From Oscillospiraceae bacterium (lineage in GTDB: Bacteria; Bacillota; Clostridia; Oscillospirales; Oscillospiraceae), in the NCBI GenBank assembly GCA_028705905.1, contig JAQWCP010000130.1, positions 1 through 5,282 of the forward strand: DNA of 5,282 nt, given 5' to 3'. This document shows, in pieces, positions 1 through 5,282 of this stretch (positions are counted from its first letter, which is position 1; the number at the start of each line of letters is the position of its first letter). The translations under genes and the position numbers were made by a program. The notes under the pieces are model-generated. The model was not told where the DNA came from and did not search any database. It saw only the letters and a program-made list of their open reading frames with translations.

Positions 1-2256
1 ACCACATTCAACACCCTGCTTAAGGTTACTGGGTGTAAACATGGTCTCGGTTACTTCTGCGGCATCGAAGCCAAGGGGGTACTTCTTGAGGCTCACACTC
101 ATTAACGCATTTTGTATAGCCAGGCCATTCGGCAACATTTCTCCAGATTGATAAGCATAAGAATATACAACAAATTGTCCGTTATAGACACGATTTTTCC
201 AATCTCTCAAAATATCCTTTGCTCTCCTTGCCATTTCGTCGGCAAGGTGGTTGTCCTTTTTACGCTGATATTCACTATTTGCAACGTAATCCACATACTG
301 TTCAAATCCCTCAAGCCCCAGAGGGACAGATGTTGCATCGAGGAAGAGCATATCATAGCTTTCATCAGTAGCAGCTTGCTTCATAAGTTTGCGGAGCGTT
401 ACTGCCTCTGTGTCATTTTTGGCAAACCCAATTACTGCACGCAGTCTCCATGCGGTAGGCTTTTCACGGAGTCCATTAATCACACGGGTAAAATCATCTG
501 CTGTAACACAGGTGATCTCATATCTCAACCTGAGCGCAGGATTCAGCGACAAGACGGTCGCAAGTTCACCTTCATCGACCAACGATGCGGTCTTTTTTTC
601 TTTACGAAGTCGCTCTTTTATTTTGTCGATCTGTGCTTGATCACCAGCTGTCGTTGCCGATGCAAACTGAGTTTTTCCACCTGCTAGGGGTTTATTATAA
701 AGGATTTCATCTCTAACCAACTTTTTTGCTATATTAACGGCCCTGTTTGTTTCCAGATCTGTGCCATCAAAAGCGAGATTGATATTTTTCTCCGTGGTCT
801 GGAAAAGTTCCACACTGTCGCCCATTCTCTGACTAATGGCCTGCATCATAAGGATGGTTTTCAAAACTCTGCGTTCCTCTGTACTCAGTTGTTTCTCATA
901 TCTCGGATACGTATCCAGCACGCTGCGAATGTCTGATGACAGGTTCTCTCTGCCCTTTTCGTAAAAGAAACTCCAGAGCATATCAATTGTTAACAGTGGC
1001 TGATCGTCAAGGGGACCAAATTCGTTGATGAACCATTGGAATGACTTCACTTCTCCCATGTCAGGATTCTTTATAAAATCAAACATACTCCGCTGGTTTG
1101 ATGCGAAGGCAGAAGAGATGTTTTTAAGGAGCAGTGCTGCCATCGGATGAAGCGGTAATACAGCTTTCAGCACATTAGGCTTGATGCCTACCGTTTGCTC
1201 GACCGCTAGACGCGAATCATGCATACGACTATTGAGATCATCGGATTTTCTCTCCCAGTCATCCTGGGCGGCAGATCTTTTCACAAGAGCAGCTGCAATA
1301 AGATCAAACGCTATGTTTTCAGGCATAGTGATTTCGGAACGCAAATAGCGGTCAAGAATCCTTTTGCCGTCTTTATCTCCCTCATGGAATAAGTGTCCAG
1401 CCTCATGTGTAACGATCATTAGGTAAAACGGCTTAAACTGGCACAATGAGACTAGTTTCTGAAACTCTGTCAGAGAATGTTTATTATTTCTGAAATAATC
1501 GCTGAATTCATCCCATATCAGTACAAGCGCTTTTAATTCATTTTTATCAATAATATCCTCAATCCACTTGATCAATTGATCCATATTGATATTAAGGGCG
1601 GTAATGCCACGCTCATCGGCAAGTTTGAAGATTTTGGTGATAAGTTCTGAGACTTCAGACGATGTACGCAACTTGTCCAAAATATCGTCTGTATTCATCT
1701 CACCAAACAAGATTTTATACTCGTCCAAAAGCAGAAGTGAATTGAAATAGTTTTTGTTTAAAGGATCGTTAAGCCAAGCGATAACACTTTCCTTAAGTGT
1801 ATTCTCACCTTTGTATTCCACTTTTGCGTCAAGAAGACCATGTCGGATCCTTTCTTGAACTGCCAGGATTAAATCCCGGTCTCCATGTATGCTGCCGGAT
1901 GCATATCTATGCGCGGTTACAATTTTCCCGCTTTTGTGTCCACGGAATTTCTTCAGCAAATCCTGCGGCAGATCATAGCGGTCAAAATACTCTTTAAGAT
2001 CATCATCAGAAGCATCTAGAATTTTCTTTAACGTCAGAGCAGCATGAGATTTTCCTGTGCCATATGCACCCTCAATCCAGATCGACTTCTTTTCTTGCCG
2101 GGACAACACACGTTCAACATCTTTGAGGAGACGAACAAAAGTCTCATGTGGATAAAACTTCTTCCAATCCACCCCTGCGCGGATAGCCGCCTCGTCTACA
2201 CAAGGAAAGTACTGATCGTCAATATCAAAATAGTCTCGATATTTTGCGGTGCTCAT
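1..2256 (-). CDS. brxC: BrxC/PglY-type P-loop ATPase, probable BREX (type 4) component; C-terminus beyond the window
   Basis: Seen: starting from ATG at 2256 the frame stays open for all 752 codons to base 1, so the 3' end is outside the window. A consensus AGGAGGT lies 6 nt before this ATG and decides the start. Walker A is GAYGTGKS (residues 63-70), and Walker B is LVLIWDE (244-250), preceded by a hydrophobic strand and ending in the expected catalytic Asp-Glu. A strand FYLMIVTHE (277-285) fits the sensor 1 position. The segment PLHPMAALLL (368-377), followed by an NQRS motif (387-390), resembles the conserved sensor-2-like region of BrxC/PglY ATPases. Family knowledge: BrxC/PglY are very large cytoplasmic ATPases, about 1,100-1,200 residues, essential for BREX phage defence but biochemically poorly defined; 752 residues here is therefore partial. 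Inference: it works with the PAPS-reductase-like protein encoded upstream. A DptF/DptH-type phosphorothioate restriction ATPase is the main alternative, but the N-terminus does not look like one to me. ATPase is very likely; the exact family and symbol are less certain. Confidence 0.72.
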   Translation of the reverse strand, partial: MSTAKYRDYFDIDDQYFPCVDEAAIRAGVDWKKFYPHETFVRLLKDVERVLSRQEKKSIWIEGAYGTGKSHAALTLKKILDASDDDLKEYFDRYDLPQDLLKKFRGHKSGKIVTAHRYASGSIHGDRDLILAVQERIRHGLLDAKVEYKGENTLKESVIAWLNDPLNKNYFNSLLLLDEYKILFGEMNTDDILDKLRTSSEVSELITKIFKLADERGITALNINMDQLIKWIEDIIDKNELKALVLIWDEFSDYFRNNKHSLTEFQKLVSLCQFKPFYLMIVTHEAGHLFHEGDKDGKRILDRYLRSEITMPENIAFDLIAAALVKRSAAQDDWERKSDDLNSRMHDSRLAVEQTVGIKPNVLKAVLPLHPMAALLLKNISSAFASNQRSMFDFIKNPDMGEVKSFQWFINEFGPLDDQPLLTIDMLWSFFYEKGRENLSSDIRSVLDTYPRYEKQLSTEERRVLKTILMMQAISQRMGDSVELFQTTEKNINLAFDGTDLETNRAVNIAKKLVRDEILYNKPLAGGKTQFASATTAGDQAQIDKIKERLRKEKKTASLVDEGELATVLSLNPALRLRYEITCVTADDFTRVINGLREKPTAWRLRAVIGFAKNDTEAVTLRKLMKQAATDESYDMLFLDATSVPLGLEGFEQYVDYVANSEYQRKKDNHLADEMARRAKDILRDWKNRVYNGQFVVYSYAYQSGEMLPNGLAIQNALMSVSLKKYPLGFDAAEVTETMFTPSNLKQGVECG

Positions 2257-2262
2257 CACTGT

Positions 2263-2269
2263 ACCTCCT
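2263..2269 (-). promoter_or_regulatory. Strong Shine-Dalgarno site of the BrxC-like ATPase gene
   Basis: On the minus strand the sequence AGGAGGT sits 6 nt upstream of the ATG at 2256. It is essentially the full anti-16S complement at near-ideal spacing, so it fixes the start of the ATPase. The stop codon (TAG, 2270-2268) of the preceding 26-codon ORF overlaps the first bases of this site, an arrangement in which translation of the short ORF could influence initiation of the ATPase gene. Confidence 0.85.
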
Positions 2270-2348
2270 AAATCAATTGGTGCCGTCTCCCATTTTCCAT
2301 AATCTGCATGAGCCCTGTCTCCTTGTTTGATAATTCCCTTTCCCCCAT
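2268..2348 (-). CDS. Possible 26-residue leader micro-ORF before the ATPase gene
   Basis: Seen: ATG at 2348 opens 26 codons ending in TAG at 2270-2268. The peptide begins MGERELSNKETGLMQIMENG and ends RRHQLI. A purine-rich GGGGAAGG (2362-2355) lies 6 nt upstream at good Shine-Dalgarno distance. An in-frame TAG at 2372-2370 shows this is not the tail of a longer frame. The stop codon overlaps the ribosome binding site of the ATPase gene. The peptide is short, charged, has no membrane segment or signal peptide, and I do not recognise it. Inference: it could be a coupling leader peptide, a tiny real gene, or chance. Spacing at both ends is better than chance would usually give, but no homology is visible. 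Confidence 0.35.
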   Translation of the reverse strand: MGERELSNKETGLMQIMENGRRHQLI

Positions 2349-2369
2349 AAAATACCTTCCCCTAATGTT

Positions 2370-2601
2370 CTACTCTTTGTTAACGTCCATCAGGACATAA
2401 TCGACCAGCCCATGCCTCCGTTGCACCTCCTCGTTGATAGTTACATTTGGTGGTATTTCTGGTATTCGTGGGTTTTAGGTCATCAACGGGGTTCATAAGT
2501 TTCTGCTCACTCCCATAGATCTCTTTCAGACCCTCTGCGACTGTTCTCTGGTGTTTATGAGAGTGTTCCGCAATACCGCCTTTATACGGTGAACTGGACA
2601 C
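2370..2601 (-). pseudogene. Candidate frameshifted remnant of a small unidentified gene
   Basis: Seen: one frame (GTG at 2601 to TAA at 2382-2380) encodes 73 residues. Its first part looks protein-like (for example KHQRTVAEGLKEIYGSEQ), but its last 25 or so residues do not. In another frame, from just after a TAA at 2477-2475 to TAG at 2372-2370, the sequence reads 34 residues including PEIPPNVTINEEVQRR and then HGLVDYVLMDVNKE, which looks more like real protein than the tail of the first frame. A single shift near 2475 would join the plausible halves into a product of about 75-80 residues. There is no Shine-Dalgarno site before the GTG. I do not recognise the protein. Inference: a decayed small gene, perhaps from a mobile element. 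The frame compatibility could also be chance, so confidence is low. Confidence 0.3.
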
Positions 2602-2764
2602 ATTTGTTAGGGGGCACCGAGGGCGACGGTTTGAGGTTTTTCATGCCGCTCTCATGAATGTGCGTTTTCGGTGCAAAGAGTGGCACTCCGCAGAATGCTG
2701 CTTCAGCGAGATAATCTGCGATAGCGCTAAAGAAATCATGGTCCTGTATCCTTTTTCTGCAAAT
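2582..2764 (-). pseudogene. Open 60-codon segment with protein-like sequence but no start codon
   Basis: Seen: between an in-frame TAG (2767-2765) and TAA (2584-2582) the minus strand reads 60 codons, including RKRIQDHDFFSAIADYLAEA followed by AFCGVPLFAPKTHIHESG. The first half would form an amphipathic helix and codon choice is unremarkable, but no ATG, GTG or TTG with a ribosome binding site begins it; the first ATG is at residue 41. It overlaps the 3' arm and loop of the inverted repeat at 2740-2783. The frame ends just after the GTG opening of the next fragment. Inference: internal piece of a decayed gene, or chance. No family is recognised. Confidence 0.22.
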
Positions 2765-2783
2765 CTATGTTGGATTCAGGACC
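2740..2783. repeat. Imperfect 12-bp inverted repeat with a 20-nt loop downstream of the PAPS-reductase-like gene
   Basis: On the plus strand GGTCCTGTATCC (2740-2751) is followed after 20 nt by GGATTCAGGACC (2772-2783); 11 of 12 positions pair, with one A-A (minus strand) mismatch. It begins 24 bp past the stop codon of the 773-residue protein. There is no T run after the stem on either strand, so it is not a typical intrinsic terminator. It might stabilise the 3' end of the upstream mRNA, attenuate transcription, bind a dimeric protein, or mark an element boundary. Confidence 0.6.
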
Positions 2784-2806
2784 GAGTCTATTTTACAGCT
2801 GTTTTA

Positions 2807-5128
2807 TTATGCTAAGAATAATTCAAGCCCATCTCCAGTCGTTTCGTCATCTTTAATAGAAATCTTATCAAGATCGTGCGTAAAGGTAGCTGAAATGAAG
2901 TCCGGATAGTTTGCTGATAACCCAATGAGAATTGGTTCCATTGTCTCTCTATCCAAACCGAAAATTTGCGTCGGGCTTATACCATCAGAGTCAATTGTGT
3001 AGTTAAGCAGGCGTGTCAACGTGAACTGATAATACCCTCCACAGGCCTCGGCGAATTTGTATAGTGAGTAGAGGATGACTCTGGGATCTGAAACAGAACA
3101 AGCCGAGCGTCTCAGTGTATCTACGCTTCTGCCTTTATTAGTCACATGACCGAAACCCAGCACTGTGCCGATAGGTGTTTCTGTAATGCGCTTAAATGCT
3201 TTGACGATAGATTTTGCATCCTTTTCGCTGACGTCAACGGCAACCAGCATGTTCTCTACAGATCTTCTTGGATACTCACGATCAATCTCAAGATTTTTTA
3301 TATACCATTCAAACTGTGGATTATATGCGAGATTAGACAGGATGATCCCCTGTGCTGATTGACTTTCCCATCCTATCCCATCCACTATCTGAGCGGTCGT
3401 ACTGAATTGGCCATTTTCCAGAAGTCCTGCGTCACGCAAAAAGCGTTTGAACATGGATATCATCATTGGGCCCAAGGTGTGTTCCGTCAAAAAGTTATTT
3501 TTCAGGTCAAAAAACGATCTGAGCCACTCTGGCTTCGGTGCGTGATCGGCAAAGGAATTTATGCTCTTCATAGTCTTACCATCTCCTTTTGGAAGTCTTA
3601 ATGAATGAAATGCTAAACATCCATCATCAATAGCGTGACAATCTCTACTTCTACAATGAATACACGAAATACTTAATCCATCATTGAACGAAATACATCC
3701 GTTCCTACAGTTGGTTTCGCAAACTCGACACCCTACGCAATAAGCAGCCTTGCGGAACACCTGCCGAAACATCTTGCCAAATGTAGGATTCTCTCTTAAT
3801 ACTTGCTCAGAAATAGAAGCGGTATAGCGGTTTTTTGTCGCTATAAGGGAAAAAGCAATATGTTTCCTCTCAAAAATAATGTGGTAGTTCCCGTTACTTC
3901 CACTTACATCTCCAAGCGTTTTAATCCATTCTTGCCAGTCAGTTTTAGGTTGAATTATATCTATCACAAGGAAACCGTTTTCATTTCGCTCAATACAACG
4001 AATGGGGTTGTTTCTCAAGTCGCGCCCATTTCTCCGTGTGCGCCAACCTCCGTTTGTTATATACGTCTCAAGGGCTGCTTCCTTGCCTTCATCCCTGCCA
4101 TTTGACCTTTTAATAATATCAATAAATTCATTAATCTCATCCTGATAACTTTGATAACGGATAAAGTCCGATTTCCCACCTGACATGGGGCAAAAAAGGC
4201 ACCCGGCACGGGCATTCCCTTTTTTGTAAGCCTCGTTGATGATTAATCCGTTGGCGTATACATATAGCCACACTTCAGCCGAAGTCCACTCCAGAATGGA
4301 GTTGTGGCTGTATTGTCCTTTTTGTTTTTTCGAGTAGTTCTCGTACTCGTATTTGCTCCGCTTCAAACTCTCATGTGAACGAACTCCTACATAGTCTAAG
4401 CCAACATAATCATTTTTACCAAGTAAATCGCGTAGTTTCAATGTTTGCGGTGTAGATTTATGTACGCTGCAGCACCAACGTAAAACCCGTGACGGCGGGC
4501 CGAAAATCTCCCACGATTCTTTAGCATCTAGATGTGATTTTACTCTGTGAAAGTCGATTCCTTCTTCCTTGCACTGTGCCTCGACTTTATCGATAGCGTC
4601 GTAGGTATCCGGGAATTCCATGCCGGTATCGCCGAAGATCACAACAAAATTGTTTTTGGGAAGGGTTTTCTTCACCAAATCCAAAAGCACGATACTGTCT
4701 TTCCCACCGCTGAAAGCCACATGGAATACGTCAAGCCTGTATTTATAGCGTTTGTACACGTCAAAAATCTTTTTAACCGTGCTCTGCTCAATAATATCTA
4801 TCATTTCACGGTTTTTCGCAACCATTGTCACAATATCGACGGGACGCAGCTTGCCGCCTGGTTCCGGCTCTTCAAGCATAATCAACTCGGGTGCGGTATA
4901 AAGGCTGCCGCCCTTTGTTTTGGCGACTAGCCTCCCGCGATAGTAATAGCAGTTGGCTTCCGCCCACATATAAGGGAATGCATCGTCCTTGTCATACTTC
5001 CAATATTTACCGAATCCCAGGATGTCAAGTTCTTTGTAATACACGGGGCGCGGTTCTTTGCTGAACACCAATGGGGTTGTGTTCAGCAGAATGCCCCCGG
5101 TTTCCGCGTCGTACTCGTATGAGTACAT
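2807..5128 (-). CDS. brxP: PAPS-reductase/DndC-like PP-loop protein with ferredoxin-like cluster and DUF4007-like C-terminus; BrxP-like (type 4 BREX)
   Basis: Seen: a complete 773-codon frame, ATG at 5128, tandem TAA TAA at the end. Layout: an aromatic-rich N-terminal region (about 1-95); a PP-loop domain (about 130-330) with SGGKDS at 140-145, FGDTGMEFPDT at 165-175, WCCSVHK at 218-224, GVRSHES at 248-254 and CLFCP at 310-314; a cysteine-rich stretch (464-504) opening with C-x2-C-x2-C-x3-C (464, 467, 470, 474) and followed by Cys 478, 489, 492, 497 and 504; and a helical C-terminal region (about 520-757) resembling DUF4007. Family knowledge: PP-loop enzymes adenylate or use adenylated substrates. 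The Cys-Cys plus CxxC set (219, 220, 310, 313) matches the [4Fe-4S] ligands of APS reductases and of DndC, which acts in DNA phosphorothioation. BrxP is the PAPS-reductase-domain protein of type 4 BREX. Inference: it does sulfur or redox chemistry in a defence system rather than in sulfate assimilation, given the extra domains and the ATPase neighbour. The domain call is very strong; the BREX assignment is moderate. No signal peptide or membrane segment is seen, so it is cytoplasmic. Confidence 0.85.
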   Translation of the reverse strand: MYSYEYDAETGGILLNTTPLVFSKEPRPVYYKELDILGFGKYWKYDKDDAFPYMWAEANCYYYRGRLVAKTKGGSLYTAPELIMLEEPEPGGKLRPVDIVTMVAKNREMIDIIEQSTVKKIFDVYKRYKYRLDVFHVAFSGGKDSIVLLDLVKKTLPKNNFVVIFGDTGMEFPDTYDAIDKVEAQCKEEGIDFHRVKSHLDAKESWEIFGPPSRVLRWCCSVHKSTPQTLKLRDLLGKNDYVGLDYVGVRSHESLKRSKYEYENYSKKQKGQYSHNSILEWTSAEVWLYVYANGLIINEAYKKGNARAGCLFCPMSGGKSDFIRYQSYQDEINEFIDIIKRSNGRDEGKEAALETYITNGGWRTRRNGRDLRNNPIRCIERNENGFLVIDIIQPKTDWQEWIKTLGDVSGSNGNYHIIFERKHIAFSLIATKNRYTASISEQVLRENPTFGKMFRQVFRKAAYCVGCRVCETNCRNGCISFNDGLSISCIHCRSRDCHAIDDGCLAFHSLRLPKGDGKTMKSINSFADHAPKPEWLRSFFDLKNNFLTEHTLGPMMISMFKRFLRDAGLLENGQFSTTAQIVDGIGWESQSAQGIILSNLAYNPQFEWYIKNLEIDREYPRRSVENMLVAVDVSEKDAKSIVKAFKRITETPIGTVLGFGHVTNKGRSVDTLRRSACSVSDPRVILYSLYKFAEACGGYYQFTLTRLLNYTIDSDGISPTQIFGLDRETMEPILIGLSANYPDFISATFTHDLDKISIKDDETTGDGLELFLA

Positions 5129-5131
5129 GGC

Positions 5132-5282
5132 TCACATCCCTCTCTCACGTATCTTTTTAGCTTCAGCAACAACACTACCTGCCTGGCTCAAAGATCGTCT
5201 TCCCAGAAAACCTCTTTTAGCGAGGAATTCGGTAACAGTTTCCTCATCAAGAGGAATATCCTCTTTTGCCGCTGCATCTGCC
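5132..5282 (-). CDS. C-terminal end of an unrecognised protein encoded just upstream of the BrxP-like gene
   Basis: Seen: the frame is open from the window edge for 49 full codons to TGA at 5134-5132. The tail reads EETVTEFLAKRGFLGRRSLS and then ends in EAKKIRERGM. It is charged, predicted mostly helical, and has no cysteines or membrane segment. The stop is separated from the next ATG by 3 bp and carries the next gene's ribosome binding site, so the two are almost certainly co-transcribed and probably translationally coupled. Too little is visible to assign a family. By position it may belong to the same defence operon, for instance as a regulator or a modification partner, but that is a guess. 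The alternative is a housekeeping neighbour whose operon the defence genes joined, which the 3-bp spacing makes less likely. Confidence 0.7.
   Translation of the reverse strand, partial: ADAAAKEDIPLDEETVTEFLAKRGFLGRRSLSQAGSVVAEAKKIRERGM
5137..5144 (-). promoter_or_regulatory. Ribosome binding site of the BrxP-like gene, inside the end of the upstream gene
   Basis: On the minus strand the purine run GAGAGGGA has its GAGGG core 9 nt before the ATG at 5128. It lies within the last codons of the preceding gene, whose TGA is only 3 nt from this ATG. That supports the chosen start and suggests translational coupling of the two genes. Confidence 0.65.

Larger units (their letters stand above)
2257..2806. 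other. Atypical intergenic spacer inside an otherwise tightly packed operon
   Basis: About 550 bp separates the stop of the PAPS-reductase-like gene from the start of the ATPase gene, whereas the preceding junction is only 3 bp. On the minus strand it contains, in order: an imperfect inverted repeat (2783-2740), a 60-codon open stretch without a start (2764-2582), two overlapping fragments in different frames (2601-2380 and 2474-2370), and a 26-codon ORF with its own ribosome binding site. I see no convincing -35/-10 promoter, no stem followed by a T run, no recognisable insertion-sequence ends, and no tRNA or riboswitch. Inference: a decayed gene or mobile-element remnant, or a regulatory or structured RNA spacer. 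Confidence 0.6.

Noticed and set aside
112..687. Plus-strand open frame of 191 codons (and another nested at 389-640)
   Set aside because: Fully antisense to the continuous BrxC-like ATPase frame; composition is Cys/Phe/Ser-rich as expected for an antisense shadow, with no domain or ribosome binding site.
1797..2271. Plus-strand open frames at 1797-1997 and 2044-2271
   Set aside because: They overlap the N-terminal Walker A region of the ATPase on the opposite strand and show no recognisable protein features.
2432..2488. CGTTGAT / ATCAACG inverted repeat with a 43-nt loop in the spacer
   Set aside because: A 7-bp stem with a long loop and no conserved context is expected by chance.
2359..2614. 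CCCCTAA (2359-2365) and TTAGGGG (2607-2613) as terminal inverted repeats of a small 255-bp mobile element
   Set aside because: Only 7 bp match, the following bases diverge, and no target-site duplication flanks them; too weak to call an element.
2740..2783. Intrinsic transcription terminator for the BrxP-like gene
   Set aside because: The stem is good but there is no T run after it on either strand and the loop is 20 nt, so it was listed only as an inverted repeat.
2257..2806. Separate sigma-70-type promoter for the ATPase gene
   Set aside because: A TATAAA-like hexamer near 2580-2585 lacks a matching -35 element, and a TTAACA near 2380 has no -10 at 16-18 nt, so no promoter is supportable.
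3146..4930. Several plus-strand open frames (3146-3362, 3359-3601, 3803-4105, 4547-4930)
   Set aside because: All are antisense to the intact 773-residue PP-loop protein, whose motifs make the minus strand clearly coding.
2807..5128. Assimilatory CysH-type PAPS/APS reductase for cysteine biosynthesis
   Set aside because: The PP-loop and cysteine motifs match, but the protein is about three times the usual CysH length, has extra ferredoxin-like and C-terminal domains, and sits beside a BREX-type ATPase rather than sulfate-assimilation genes.

Overview
The window is a single-direction (minus-strand) block. It carries two large genes, the tail of a third, and one unusual spacer of about 550 bp. 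Reading in transcription order (high to low coordinates), it holds: (1) the last 49 codons of an unrecognised gene (5282-5132); (2) three bases later, a complete 773-residue protein (5128-2807) combining a PAPS-reductase/DndC-type PP-loop domain, a ferredoxin-like cysteine cluster and a C-terminal region resembling DUF4007; (3) a spacer (2806-2257) with no convincing intact gene, but with an inverted repeat, apparently decayed reading frames and a 26-codon micro-ORF; (4) a large P-loop ATPase of the BrxC/PglY type (2256 to beyond base 1), open for all 752 codons in the window and cut by the window edge.

A PAPS-reductase-like protein next to a BrxC/PglY-like ATPase is the signature I know from type 4 BREX anti-phage loci, where BrxP replaces the DNA methyltransferase of other BREX types. 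The related Dnd/phosphorothioation systems are the main alternative. If the type 4 BREX reading is right, pglZ and brxL genes should lie beyond base 1. They are not visible here, so the system assignment is inference from two genes. In the working model, the PP-loop/Fe-S enzyme activates a substrate with ATP and does sulfur or redox chemistry, perhaps on nucleic acid. The ATPase would act as a large motor or switch of the same defence complex.

The organism cannot be named. A near-perfect AGGAGGT ribosome binding site, moderate G+C with many AAA/GAA codons, and a protein with up to three Fe-S sites suggest an anaerobic member of the Bacillota, at low confidence. The plus strand carries no supportable gene: its long open frames are all antisense to the two large proteins. 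I found no tRNA, rRNA, CRISPR array or intact insertion sequence.
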